Positions 53,219 through 64,000 of a stretch of 64,000 bases of DNA are shown here, one piece after another. The stretch comes from Hyphomonadaceae bacterium ML37 (GTDB lineage: Bacteria; Pseudomonadota; Alphaproteobacteria; Caulobacterales; Maricaulaceae), in the NCBI GenBank assembly GCA_027627685.1, contig CP091241.1, positions 1,923,191-1,987,190 of the forward strand, in the 5' to 3' direction. Every line of letters begins with the position of its first letter. Position 1 is the first letter of the stretch. The position numbers and the translations under genes are program-made. The notes beneath the pieces were generated by a model that had not been told where the DNA came from, did no database searches, and saw only the letters and a program-made list of their open reading frames with translations.

Positions 53219-55222
53219 CTACTCCGCCGACCGCGCGTCGGTGCGGGCGGCGGCGGTGCGGGCGCGGGCGCCGGCTCTTGGGTCCATTTTGACCACGGCG
53301 GGGCCGGACAGTGCGTCCGGATCATAGCCAATCGCCTTGTCGGCCAGCAGGGCGACCACGCCCGCGGCATCACCGGCCTGGCAGCCCGCCTCGATGCGCG
53401 CCAGCAGCGCCTGCATCGCGGTCCAGTCCGGCGCCACGGCGGCCTCGCTCATGATGCGCGGGTGACGGGTGGGGCTGGCGGCAGCGCCGATCAACAGCTC
53501 CTCATGGAGCTTCTCGCCCTCGCGCAGGCCCTTGAACTTGATCTCGATATCCCCGCGCGTCATCGATTCGGACAGATAGGGGCGCATGCCAGCCAGGCGC
53601 ACCATGCGGCACGCCAGATCCACCACCTTGATGGGGTCGCCCATGTCCAGCACGTAGACGCCCTCCCCGTCCGACAGGGCGCTGGCCTGGATCACTAGCT
53701 GGGCGGCCTCGCCCAGCGTCATGAAATAGCGCGTCACGTCGGGGTGGGTGACGGTGACCGGGCCGCCCTGTTCCACCTGCTGGCGGAACAGCGGCAGAAC
53801 CGAGCCGGAGGAATCCAGCACATTGCCGAAGCGCACCACGGTGAAGCGGGTCGAGGCCTGGGTGGCGCCGAGCGCGTGACAGGTCAGCTCGGCCAGGCGC
53901 TTGGTGGCGCCCATGACGCTGGAGGGGCGCACCGCCTTGTCGGTTGACACCAGAATGAAAGACGACACCCCCGCCTTGATCGCCTCGCGCGCCAGCGCCA
54001 GCGTGCCCAGCGTGTTGTTGCGCACCGCGGCGATGACATTGTTCTCCACCAGCGGGACATGCTTGTAGGCCGCACAGTGGAAGACCGTGTTCACGTCAAA
54101 GCGCCCGAGCAGGGAGGCGACGCGCGAGGCGTCGCTGACCGAGCCCAGCTTGGCGATCAGCTCGCATTCGCCGCGGCGGTCGCGCAGCGCGCGTTCGATC
54201 TCGTAAAGCGCAAACTCCGACTGATCGAGCATGACAAGGCGCGCCGGCGCCTGTTTGAGGATCTGGCGGCACAGCTCCGACCCGATGGAGCCGCCCGCCC
54301 CGGTCACCATGACGCTGCGCCCGCGAATCGTCGCCGACATCAGTTCGGGGTCCGGCGTAATGGGATCGCGCCCCAGAAGGTCCTCGGCCTTGACCGCGCG
54401 AATCTGCGAGATCGGCGCCTGGCCGGAAAGGATGTCGTTGATGTCCGGCACCGTCTGGACGCGCAGATCATACGGCTCCAGCAGGTCCAGTATGCGCTTG
54501 CGGCGCGCGCGGGTGGCGCTGGGCAGCGCCAGGAACACCGCATTGGCCTGGGTCGCGCCGGCCGCCCGGCCGATCTCGGCCGGGTTGAACACTTCCAGCC
54601 CGCCAATGCGCGCGCCGTGCCACAGGGCGTCATCATCCAGGAAGCCCACCGGCGCATGCTCGCCGCGCTCGCGCAGGGCGGCCAGCAGCTGGCGCCCGGC
54701 ATCCCCGGCGCCATAGATCAGCACCCGCTCCTTGGCGCGCACCTGATGGTCGCAGAACATGGCGCGCACCGCCACGCGCACGCCGCCGGTCAGGCACAGG
54801 GCCAGCGCCAGATAGATCACCGCGGCGCCCAGCGGTATGTTCACCGGGACAAACGCGCTCAGGCCCAGAAGCAGCACCGCCGACACCAGCGCGCCCAACC
54901 CCGAGACCCGCAGAATATCCACGTCCCGCTCGGCCCCCATGGAGGCGTAGAGCCGGCCATTCATGAACACGATGAGCCCGGCGGCGGCCACGCCGGCCAT
55001 CACGCCCCAGACGTGCCAGTGCGCCATATAGGCGATGCTCTCGGTGGACAGGGCCAGCGCCAGATGGAACGCGAAGCCGAGGCTGGCCGCGTCAAACAGC
55101 ATCTTGAGCAGACGTTTGTGCGAGGCGTTCATCCCCAGCAGACGGGAGAATGCAGCGCGCCCCAGGGCGCCAGGCGAAATACTCTTGCGAAGACGTGTCA
55201 TGGCGTCCTGACTGGCCGTCAT
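53219..55222 (-). CDS. Polysaccharide biosynthesis NDP-sugar epimerase/dehydratase (CapD/WbpM-like)
   Basis: A 667-residue membrane-anchored enzyme. Four N-terminal membrane helices (about 30-145) are followed by a first nucleotide-binding domain (VLIYGAGDAGRQLLAAL, about 164) and the catalytic extended SDR domain with MVTGAGGSIGSELCRQI (about 290). The catalytic triad shows the family-typical Met in place of Tyr (SVMGATK, with STDKAV before it). It would convert a UDP-HexNAc to a 4-keto-6-deoxy sugar. No other glycan gene is nearby. The ATG at 55222 is one of several possible starts. Confidence 0.92.
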   Translation of the reverse strand: MTASQDAMTRLRKSISPGALGRAAFSRLLGMNASHKRLLKMLFDAASLGFAFHLALALSTESIAYMAHWHVWGVMAGVAAAGLIVFMNGRLYASMGAERDVDILRVSGLGALVSAVLLLGLSAFVPVNIPLGAAVIYLALALCLTGGVRVAVRAMFCDHQVRAKERVLIYGAGDAGRQLLAALRERGEHAPVGFLDDDALWHGARIGGLEVFNPAEIGRAAGATQANAVFLALPSATRARRKRILDLLEPYDLRVQTVPDINDILSGQAPISQIRAVKAEDLLGRDPITPDPELMSATIRGRSVMVTGAGGSIGSELCRQILKQAPARLVMLDQSEFALYEIERALRDRRGECELIAKLGSVSDASRVASLLGRFDVNTVFHCAAYKHVPLVENNVIAAVRNNTLGTLALAREAIKAGVSSFILVSTDKAVRPSSVMGATKRLAELTCHALGATQASTRFTVVRFGNVLDSSGSVLPLFRQQVEQGGPVTVTHPDVTRYFMTLGEAAQLVIQASALSDGEGVYVLDMGDPIKVVDLACRMVRLAGMRPYLSESMTRGDIEIKFKGLREGEKLHEELLIGAAASPTRHPRIMSEAAVAPDWTAMQALLARIEAGCQAGDAAGVVALLADKAIGYDPDALSGPAVVKMDPRAGARARTAAARTDARSAE

Positions 55223-55322
55223 CCCCTGTAACGTGTTCTTAGCGCGCAAAGATCGAAACGGCAAAGCCGCAGTCGCCCGACTCGCAGCGCGCCGGGAAAA
55301 TGCCGCATTTGCGCCACACTAA

Positions 55323-55354
55323 CGCTTGGCTGGAGTCCAAGCGTAATTAACCAT
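55323..55354. promoter_or_regulatory. Inverted repeat plus CtrA-like half-site
   Basis: In the divergent gap between the epimerase and a small membrane-protein gene, CGCTTGG-N7-CCAAGCG (55323-55343) is a perfect inverted repeat. It is followed by TAATTAACCAT, whose TTAACCAT (55347-55354) resembles the half-site of the cell-cycle regulator CtrA. No full TTAA-N7-TTAA is present, so CtrA control is speculative. Confidence 0.4.
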
Positions 55355-55384
55355 AAGGTAGCAGCAGGACCTGGGGAGGGCGGC

Positions 55385-55726
55385 ATGGCACATACGGCGG
55401 GCGCAGCACTGGCGGGATGGGCGGTTCGCACCGTCATCGCCCTGATCGCGATACCCCTCACCACGCTCGGCCTGTTCGTTCTGATCGAACGGGAGAACCC
55501 GGCGATTCTGTCCGGCTTGCTGCAGACCTCCAACTGGCTCACCCGCCTGATTCTCAATTCGCCGCTGGCCAGTTCGGACGCCGCCTTGCTGACCCTGCAT
55601 CTGTCGGGCGCGGCCATGGTGTTCATGCTGCTCATGCTGGCCGCCACCGTGCTGGTGTTGGCGGCGCTGTCGCTGGCGCGCGCCCTGGGCTCGATGCTCC
55701 ACCGGCCGGGCGGCAAGCCGGCCTAA
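55385..55726 (+). CDS. Small membrane protein, unknown
   Basis: A 113-residue protein with two long hydrophobic segments: about 10-35 (GWAVRTVIALIAIPLTTLGLF) and about 70-100 (LHLSGAAMVFMLLMLAATVL). The connecting loop is polar (ERENPAILSGLLQTSNW). GGGGAGGG lies before the ATG. It converges with the SLC13 gene, overlapping its end by 4 bases. No family is recognised. Confidence 0.7.
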   Translation: MAHTAGAALAGWAVRTVIALIAIPLTTLGLFVLIERENPAILSGLLQTSNWLTRLILNSPLASSDAALLTLHLSGAAMVFMLLMLAATVLVLAALSLARALGSMLHRPGGKPA

Positions 55727-57600
55727 AGCGGCCACACCACCAGCAGAAGCGGGATGCTCACCGCCACCACCAGCGCCTCCAGCGGCAGTCCCAGACGCCA
55801 GAAATCCCCGAACCGGAAGCCGCCCGGCCCCAGGATCAGCGTATTGTTCTGGTGACCGATCGGGGTCAGGAAGGCGCATGACGCCCCGATGGCCACCGCC
55901 ATCAGGAAGGCGTCCGGATTGACGTTCAGCGCTGCGGCGGACCCGATGGCGACCGGACACATCACGGCGGCGGTCGCAGCATTGTTGATCATGTCCGACA
56001 GGAACATGGTCACGATCAGGATGGCGGCCAGCGCCAGCACGCCATGGCCCATCGCCACGGTCCCGATCAGGCCCTGCGCGATCAGATCGGCCAGACCGGT
56101 CGACTCCATCGCGCCCGCCACCGGGATCAGCGACGCCAGCAGCACCACCACCGGCCAGTCGATCGCCTGATAGACTGTGCGCGGCGGCACGGTGGAGGTG
56201 ATCATCGAGGCGATAACGCCCATCGCAAAGGACACGGCGGCCGGCAGCAGCCCGAACGCCGCCCCGCCCACGGCGCCCGCCATGATCACGCTGGCTATGA
56301 TGGCCTTGCGCGGATTGGGCACGCGCAGATCGCGCTCGGCCAGCGGCGCCAGCCCGGTATCGGCGGCGAACTCGGACAGCGCCTCGGGCGCGCCCTCCAG
56401 CAGCAACAGATCGCCGGCGCGGAATTTCATCGTGCGCAGCCGCGCGCGCGAGCGCATGCCGTCGCGCGACACCGCCAGCAGATTGATGCCGAACCGTGTG
56501 CGCAGGCGCAGCTCGCTGGCCGAGCGGCCGCCCAGCCCGGCCTCGGGCAGGATCACGTATTCGCGCAGCACGATCTCGTCCGAGCCGTCATCGCGCGCGC
56601 GGGCGGCCTTGGCGTCGCCGTCGGTGGCCGCGGCGTTTTCCTTTTCGCGCGCGGCCTTTTTCTCGTCCTCCGCTTCGCGCTTGTCCGCCGCCGCCACGGC
56701 CGGTTTGGACGAGCCACGCTCCTCCAGCTTGACGCCCAGAACCGTCAGAACGGCGGGCAAATCGCCCACATCGGCTTCCAGGACCAGGATATCGCCCGCC
56801 AGCACCTTGCGGCGGCGATGGGGCGCCGTGATCCGCACATCCTGGCGCACGATGGCGAGCACCTGGGCGTCGGCCTTGCCAAACAAATCCTCCACCTGAC
56901 GCAGGGTCAGGCCGGCGGCGCGGCTCTTCTCGCCCACTCGCGCCTCGGTCATGTAGGCGCCGGTGGAAAACTCGTCCTCGCCGCTGGAGCGGTTGGCGGG
57001 CACCAGGAATCGGGCCGCCGCTACAACAAAGATGACCCCGACCACCGCCACAGCCAGACCCACCGGGGCGAAATCGAACATCGCGAAGCCCTCGCCCGAA
57101 TGGCTGGCCCGGAAACTCGAGACAATCAGATTGGGCGGCGTGCCGATCAGCGTGGTCATACCCCCCAGGATCGTCCCGAAGGCCAAAGGCATCAGCACCT
57201 GACCCGGCGCCAGATCGAACTTGCCCGCCATGCGCACGGCGACCGGCATCAGCAGCGCCATGGCGCCGACATTATTCATGAAGCCCGACAGCACTGCGCC
57301 CAGCGCCACCAGCGCGCCCATGGAGACCAGGGGTCCGGCCCCATTGGGGATGGCGTGGCGCGCAATGACGTCCACGGCCCCGGAATTCTGCAGGCCCCGG
57401 CTCAGCACCAGCACGCAGGCGACCGTGATGACCGCCGGGTGGCCGAAGCCCGCAAAGGCCACGCCAGGCTCGATCAGCCCGGCGGCGACGCAGGCCAGCA
57501 GCGCGCCGAGTGCGATGATGTCATGGCGGAAGCGTCCCCACAGAAACAACGCCATGGCGGCAGCGAGGATGAGGAGGATCATTCCCTGATCAAGCGTCAT
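55723..57600 (-). CDS. SLC13-family permease with two RCK_C (TrkA-C) domains
   Basis: A 625-residue membrane carrier of the divalent-anion/sodium symporter type. The N-terminal half has about six helices with FMNNVGAMALLMPVA (about 110) and LIGTPPNLIVSS (about 153). The cytoplasmic centre carries two RCK_C domains (about 225-300 and 345-425) separated by a very charged Lys/Glu/Ala linker (about 305-345). The second transport half has FLSDMINNAATAAVMCPVA (about 535) and LTPIGHQNNTLILG. The substrate, perhaps sulfate or a dicarboxylate, is unknown. Confidence 0.9.
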   Translation of the reverse strand: MTLDQGMILLILAAAMALFLWGRFRHDIIALGALLACVAAGLIEPGVAFAGFGHPAVITVACVLVLSRGLQNSGAVDVIARHAIPNGAGPLVSMGALVALGAVLSGFMNNVGAMALLMPVAVRMAGKFDLAPGQVLMPLAFGTILGGMTTLIGTPPNLIVSSFRASHSGEGFAMFDFAPVGLAVAVVGVIFVVAAARFLVPANRSSGEDEFSTGAYMTEARVGEKSRAAGLTLRQVEDLFGKADAQVLAIVRQDVRITAPHRRRKVLAGDILVLEADVGDLPAVLTVLGVKLEERGSSKPAVAAADKREAEDEKKAAREKENAAATDGDAKAARARDDGSDEIVLREYVILPEAGLGGRSASELRLRTRFGINLLAVSRDGMRSRARLRTMKFRAGDLLLLEGAPEALSEFAADTGLAPLAERDLRVPNPRKAIIASVIMAGAVGGAAFGLLPAAVSFAMGVIASMITSTVPPRTVYQAIDWPVVVLLASLIPVAGAMESTGLADLIAQGLIGTVAMGHGVLALAAILIVTMFLSDMINNAATAAVMCPVAIGSAAALNVNPDAFLMAVAIGASCAFLTPIGHQNNTLILGPGGFRFGDFWRLGLPLEALVVAVSIPLLLVVWPL

Positions 57601-57675
57601 GGCGCGCACCGGTCTGACTGGAGAAGACCGCACATTGGCACATCTCCGGCCAAGGCCAAGCCCGCCGCGCTGCGC

Positions 57676-57861
57676 TCAGTCCGGATCGGCGCCCGGCGGC
57701 GGCGCGATCTCCACCGGCGGCGATCCGTCCTGCCCCTCCACCAGCGCTCGGTAGTCCGCATTGCCGGGGTCGGGCGGAATGAACAGCACGCGGCCGTCGG
57801 CGCGCTCGGCGCGTATCATCGTGTGTTCGTCATCGGTCCAGCGCGCATGAAGAAACATCAT
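57676..57861 (-). CDS. Small phage-tail-associated-like protein
   Basis: A 61-residue protein beginning MMFLHARWTDDEHTMIRAER; the Asp/Arg-rich start, IPPDPGNADYRALVEGQ and the Pro-rich end (VEIAPPPGADPD) resemble the small proteins found after tail-fibre genes in phages and gene transfer agents. It starts three bases after the DUF2793 stop. Homology is weak and based on pattern and position. Confidence 0.55.
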   Translation of the reverse strand: MMFLHARWTDDEHTMIRAERADGRVLFIPPDPGNADYRALVEGQDGSPPVEIAPPPGADPD

Positions 57862-57864
57862 CGC

Positions 57865-59478
57865 TCAAAGCTCCGCAGAAATGTCGATATGGGCGGCGCT
57901 GTCGGAATCGGCGCGCAGCACGCCGCACACGCCCCCCGCGGCGCTGGCGTCTGTCACCGCCGCCACGATCTCCACCCGCCCGGACGCGGGCCGGGTGAAG
58001 GCCAGCTCGGTGATGACGCCCAGCGACGGGGGGTGAAAGCGGAATGCGCCGCCGCTCGCATAGCTGGGCGTTGCACGCTTGGGCTGATGGATCAGAAAGG
58101 CCCGGCTGTCCGAGGCGCCGGCGGCATAGCCCGTGGCGAAGCAGCCATGGACGTGCAGCGCGGCGATCCGCTCGAAATAGCGCAGGCACAGCGCCCGCTC
58201 CAACGCCTCGGGGCGATGCTCGAACACGCTGGCCGCCGCTCCGGCCTCCAGCTGGACCAGATCAAGATCGAACACCTGAGACGCCGGACCCGTTTCGCCG
58301 CTGAACCGGATCTCCAGATAGCTGCCCTCGCCGATTGTCTTGCCGGTGACCGCCGGCGCGTCGAACACCAGCGCGTGGCGGCTCCATCCGGTCCCGGCCT
58401 CCACGCTCTGATCATCGAGATGCACCGCAGACGATCCGCCCGCGCCGAAAGTCTGCACCAGCCGGACCTGCAGGCTGCGCGCCGCATCGCTGCGCAGGTA
58501 AAAACCCAGCGCCGCCGGACGCCCCGACAGCGTGCGCACGTCCTCGATGCGCGTCACCAGCACCGGCGTACTGGCTGGCTCACCCGTCACCGTCCAGCGC
58601 AGGAAGGCCGCGCCGCCGCCGGGCACATCGCTCTGGCCGGCCGGGTGCAACGCGCGCGCCGCCGACGCCGCGCCGCCGCCCGCGCTCACCAGCCGCCACA
58701 TGTCGGGAATGTCGGCCGGTCCGCGCTGCCACACATCGAACCGGCCATTGATCACATGATTGCGCAGGCCCGCCAGCGGTCCGCCATTGAGGGATAGCGT
58801 GGTCAGGGCGGGCATGTGCGCGGCGCCGGTGGCGCGCTCCACGCGCAGCGCCGCGATCCATTCCGCGCCATCAGGCGAGACGCGCAGAGCCAGGTCATCA
58901 TCACCGATCAGGCCCAGCTCGGCGCGCCCGCTCCAGCCCGACTGCAGCAGCAGGGAGAGCACATGGCCCGCCGCCTCCTTGTTGAGCGTGTAGCGCAGAT
59001 CGCCCGTCCCGCCCTCGCCCGACGTCAGGGCCGTCCACAGCGCGGTGTTGAGCTTGGCAGCAAAGCGGTTGACCGCGTCCGGCGCGGTCCCCACACCGAG
59101 GCCCTCCAAATTGGCCAGAGCCCGGATCATCGCGTCCAGCTCGCGCCAGGCCGAGCCGTCAAACACCATCAGCGCGCCGATATCGGCGACGAACACCACC
59201 AGCCCGGCGCGCGGCGCGGCGCCGTGCCAGGCGCCATCCTGGAACCAGACCAGCGATCCCGGATCGAATACATCCCAGTCTTCGCCCTCGGGTTCGTCAG
59301 GAAGAATATAGCTGTCGCCCGGCGCAGGATCGGACGGCTGCGCCGCAACGCTGGCGCTCAGCGCATGGGCCTGCACCAGCGCATCGAGCCGCCCCAGCGC
59401 CTCGTTCACCGTGACATGCTTCTGGGCCTGGGCCGGCATCAGCCAGGGCAGGCCGAGCATGGGGGTCGCATCGCTCAT
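57865..59478 (-). CDS. DUF2793 phage tail/host-attachment-like protein
   Basis: A 537-residue protein. The N-terminal 120 residues match DUF2793: GLPWLMPAQAQKHVTVNEALGRLDALVQ (in parts), GDSYILP, WDVFDPGSLVWFQDGAWHG and FVADIGALMVFDG. This domain occurs in tail proteins of prophages and GTA-like particles. The rest is Ala/Gly-rich with a carbohydrate-binding-like part (VINGRFDVWQRG, about 247, to LDLVQLEAGAAASVFEHRP, about 420). GGAG precedes the ATG at 59478. There are no other phage genes around. Confidence 0.83.
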   Translation of the reverse strand: MSDATPMLGLPWLMPAQAQKHVTVNEALGRLDALVQAHALSASVAAQPSDPAPGDSYILPDEPEGEDWDVFDPGSLVWFQDGAWHGAAPRAGLVVFVADIGALMVFDGSAWRELDAMIRALANLEGLGVGTAPDAVNRFAAKLNTALWTALTSGEGGTGDLRYTLNKEAAGHVLSLLLQSGWSGRAELGLIGDDDLALRVSPDGAEWIAALRVERATGAAHMPALTTLSLNGGPLAGLRNHVINGRFDVWQRGPADIPDMWRLVSAGGGAASAARALHPAGQSDVPGGGAAFLRWTVTGEPASTPVLVTRIEDVRTLSGRPAALGFYLRSDAARSLQVRLVQTFGAGGSSAVHLDDQSVEAGTGWSRHALVFDAPAVTGKTIGEGSYLEIRFSGETGPASQVFDLDLVQLEAGAAASVFEHRPEALERALCLRYFERIAALHVHGCFATGYAAGASDSRAFLIHQPKRATPSYASGGAFRFHPPSLGVITELAFTRPASGRVEIVAAVTDASAAGGVCGVLRADSDSAAHIDISAEL

Positions 59479-59637
59479 CACATCTCCGCTCCGGTGCGAG
59501 GATAAATCTCGCTTCAAGGCTAGGACGCGGGCAGAGGGGGGCGGACAGATCGCGGACCTGTCCCCGGGTCAGCGCGCACTGGCAAAGCGCGGCATCTGGC
59601 TTGGCGGCGCGGCGCACGCGGTGTAATCCCCGTGGCC

Positions 59638-61472
59638 ATGACCCAATCAATCCGCCCCCTGGCCGAGGGATTCGCCGCGCACTCCGACGCCGACTGGCGC
59701 GCCCTGGCCGAGGACGCGCTCAAAGGCGCGCCGTTCGAAAGCCTCGTGCGCAAAACGCTGGACGGCGTGCCGCGCGGGCCGCTGTTCACGCTGTCCGACC
59801 TTGACGAGGCCTGTGATCCCGGCGCGCCGGGCGCGGCGCCCTTCATCCGCGGCGCGTCGCCGGTGCGCGATGCTTTCCTGCCCTGGGGCATCCGTCAGCG
59901 CGCGGATCTGCCCGATCCGGCTAAGGCCAACGCGGCGATTCTCCAGGATCTCAATGGCGGCGCCAGCGAGATCACGCTGGCCATCGACCCGGCCGGGCGG
60001 GGCGGCGTTGCGGTGAAGACCGCTGACGATCTGGCCCGCACGCTGGACGGCGTCATGGCCGATCTCGCCCCGGTCTGGCTCGCTCCTGCTCTTGAGAGTC
60101 CTGAGGCCGGCGCGCTGTTTTTGAACTGGCTGGACGCTCAAGGCTATGACCGCGCGTCCGTGCGCGGCGGGCTGGGCCTGACGATCCCCGACACCGCCGG
60201 ATGCGCCGCCGTGCAGGACGCGATTGCGCGCTATCCCGCCCTCACCCCGGTCACCATCCGCGCCCACGGCGTCTATGAAGCGGGCGGATCGGAGGCCCAG
60301 GAGCTCGCCTTCATGTGCGCAGCGGGCGCCGCCTGGATGGGCGCGCTAATCGACCAGGGCCTGACCCCCGACACAGCCGCCGGCGCGCTTTGCGTTACGC
60401 TGGCCGCCGACGCCGACGTGCATCTGACCATCGCCAAGCTGCGCGCTGCGCGCCGGCTCTGGTCGCGCATTCTGGAGGCGTTTGGCGTCAGCACGGATCG
60501 CCGCGCGCTGAAACTGCACGTAATAACCGGCGCGCGCATGACATCGGCCAGCGACCCTTACACCAACCTCATCCGCAATGCCTGCGCCGGGTTCGCGGCG
60601 TCTGTAGGCGGCGCTGACAGCGTGGAGGTGCGCCCCTTCACCCACGCCATGGGTGGCTCGACGAAATTCGCCCGGCGCCTGTCGCGCAATCTGCAAATCC
60701 TTCTGATGGAAGAAAGCCATGTGGGGCGCACGGCGGACCCGGCAGGCGGCGGCTATCTGCACGAGACCCTGGCCGCGCGCCTCGCCGAAGCCGCCTGGAC
60801 GCGCTTCCAGGCCATGGAAGCCGATGGCGGCGCGCAGGCTGTGCTGGCCTCCGGCGCCTTCGCGACAGACGTCGCCGCCATGAGCGCCAAGCGCACCCAG
60901 CGCTATGCGTCCGGCGCAGACAGCCTGATCGGCGTCACGGCCTATCCCGAGCTGGACGCCCGCACTGTGGAGACCGGCGTGGCCCACGCCCCCGCCTCGG
61001 CAGTCGATTCCAGCGGCCATGATCCCCTGCCCTGGCCAGGCCTTGCGCCGGTGCGTTTCGCTGCGCCGTTTGAAGCCCTGCGTGACGCCGCCGACGCGCA
61101 GGGCCAAAGACCCGCCGCCTTCCTGGCCACGCTGGGCCCGCGTGCGGATTTCAGCGCCCGCGCCGGTTTCGCCGCCAACCGACTGGCCGTCGCCGGGATT
61201 GCGGCGCAGCCTCCAGAGGTCTTCTACACGATCGAGGCCTGCGCCGACGCCTTCAAACGCTCAGGCGCCCGGCTGGCGGTGATCTGCGGGACCGACGCGA
61301 CCTACGAGGCGGACGCAGCCGCCCTCGCCGCCGCCCTCAAACCAGCCGGCGCAAGCGCCGTCTGGCTGGCGGGCAAGCCGATGGATATCCCCGGCATCGA
61401 CCATTTCATCCATCTGCGCAGCGACGCCCTGAAAGACGGCGCGCGCGCCCATGCAGCCCTGGGGATCGGATC

Positions 61473-61476
<4 letters not shown>
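59638..61476 (+). CDS. mutA: Methylmalonyl-CoA mutase small subunit (MutA)
   Basis: A 612-residue non-catalytic beta subunit of the heterodimeric mutase. It keeps the TIM-barrel pattern of the large subunit ([19 protein letters not shown], about 300; [17 protein letters not shown], about 360), but the C-terminal B12-like domain lacks the DxHxxG cobalamin motif, as expected. A GTG two codons upstream is possible. It overlaps mutB by ATGA. Confidence 0.94.
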
Positions 61477-63602
<2,126 letters not shown>

Positions 63603-63955
63603 ACGGGGGCCGGTGCGAGCCCGCCGCTCCAAGTTATATTATCATTAATGATACGCCTCGGCCTGGCCCGTTCGGCTCTGGACCCGCCGCCACGCGCCCT
63701 CAGCCGGCCTGCGGGCAGGTGTTCCAGTGCAGGGATCGACGTGGAGCGCCGACGCTAAAAACTCCATGTCGCCCCCTTATCTGAACGCAGGATGAAGGAC
63801 GCAGACACGCCGCTGGCGTTACAGTCGACAATATCTTAACGTCCGGCCCACACATTGCATGCGGTGTGTTGAAAACGGTCACATGAATGTGCTTCATGCG
63901 GCTGGCCTGTGGGAGGGCGCCGACTGAGAATGCTAAGGCGAGGCGAGGCGAGCAG
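63603..63955. other. Intergenic region with AT-rich palindrome
   Basis: About 350 bases without a convincing gene. Just after mutB an AT-rich patch in this GC-rich sequence contains the perfect 14-base palindrome TATCATTAATGATA (63640-63653), a candidate operator. Further on are weak TTAAC-like half-sites (cttaacgtcc near 63835) and a small GGCGA tandem repeat (63937-63951). A 98-residue frame on the minus strand (63700-63996) has no codon-usage or family support. Confidence 0.6.
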
Positions 63956-64000
63956 ATGGTGAAACGTCTTCTGGCCGGGCCGTGGGAGCATATCAAGCAA
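63956..64000 (+). CDS. Possible start of a gene cut by the window edge
   Basis: An ATG at 63956 opens a frame (MVKRLLAGPWEHIKQ) that runs off the window. The preceding bases (AGGCGAGCAG) give a weak ribosome binding site. Fifteen codons are too few to judge the product, but no other start serves the downstream edge. Confidence 0.35.
   Translation, partial: MVKRLLAGPWEHIKQ

Noticed and set aside
56044-58797. A 917-codon open frame on the plus strand opposite the SLC13 and DUF2793 genes
   Set aside because: Its translation is dominated by Arg, Gln, His and Gly without domains, as expected for an antisense shadow in GC-rich DNA; the minus strand encodes clear families.
63937-63951. GGCGA tandem repeat near the right edge
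   Set aside because: Three units of five bases in GC-rich DNA; no sign of a functional array.

Overview
The window is about 64 kb of high-GC, gene-dense chromosome from an alphaproteobacterium. Several gene sets are typical of that class: the murA-DUF2948-UPF0262-phosphatase-infA-maf-RNase E/G-yacG cluster, a DUF2336 protein, a DUF6456 protein next to an orphan DnaA domain-IV-like protein, and short alphaproteobacterial forms of S4 and RNase E/G. Together with a multisubunit Mrp cation/proton antiporter, a sodium/bicarbonate symporter and methylmalonyl-CoA mutase, this suggests a marine heterotroph of the Caulobacterales/Maricaulales type. The order-level placement is inference; no rRNA gene is present.

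Layout. 0-2.3 kb: the end of an unknown gene, then oppC/oppB permeases (minus strand) and a small membrane protein. 2.5-6.6 kb: plus-strand genes for an ATP-grasp-like protein, a metallo-beta-lactamase-fold hydrolase, a D-2-hydroxyacid (D2HGDH-like) dehydrogenase and yaaA. 6.5-7.7 kb: DUF6456 and DnaA-C-like pair. 7.8-16.8 kb: a minus-strand run reading sbtA, sbtB, mnhE, mnhF, mnhG, a DUF4040 (MrpA C-terminal-like) gene, mnhB, mnhC, three NuoL/M/N-like subunits and an unfamiliar 101-residue membrane protein. This is the most coherent system here: sodium extrusion by Mrp next to sodium-driven bicarbonate uptake with its PII-like regulator. 16.9-30.6 kb: housekeeping and metabolism, including rpsD with a clear promoter and terminator, tag, a FabH-like synthase, an isoprenoid set (xseB, csaA, ispA, dxs), a SET methyltransferase beside an HDAC-like deacetylase, and lepB. 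30.6-36.6 kb: an acyl-CoA dehydrogenase, YceI with cytochrome b561, an ECF sigma/anti-sigma pair, NnrU and a DKNYY lipoprotein.

36.6-44.0 kb is the accessory part. A slyX-vapC-phd block occurs twice, flanking an asmA gene. The second copy keeps a nearly identical slyX but only wrecked vapC and phd. An intact phd-vapC pair follows, then guaA, then two further small gene pairs (DUF433/DUF5615 and DUF4160/DUF2442) that look like toxin-antitoxin or related modules.

44.0-53.2 kb is core again: an esterase, rsmB, a palindromic intergenic repeat, guaB, yacG, RNase E/G, maf, infA, a phosphatase, UPF0262, DUF2948, murA and tRNA-Thr(GGT). 53.2-59.5 kb holds a CapD-like polysaccharide epimerase, an SLC13-type permease with RCK domains, and an isolated phage-tail-like DUF2793 gene with a small partner. 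59.6-63.6 kb is the two-subunit methylmalonyl-CoA mutase, followed by a 350-base AT-richer gap containing a perfect 14-base palindrome and the possible start of another gene at the right edge.
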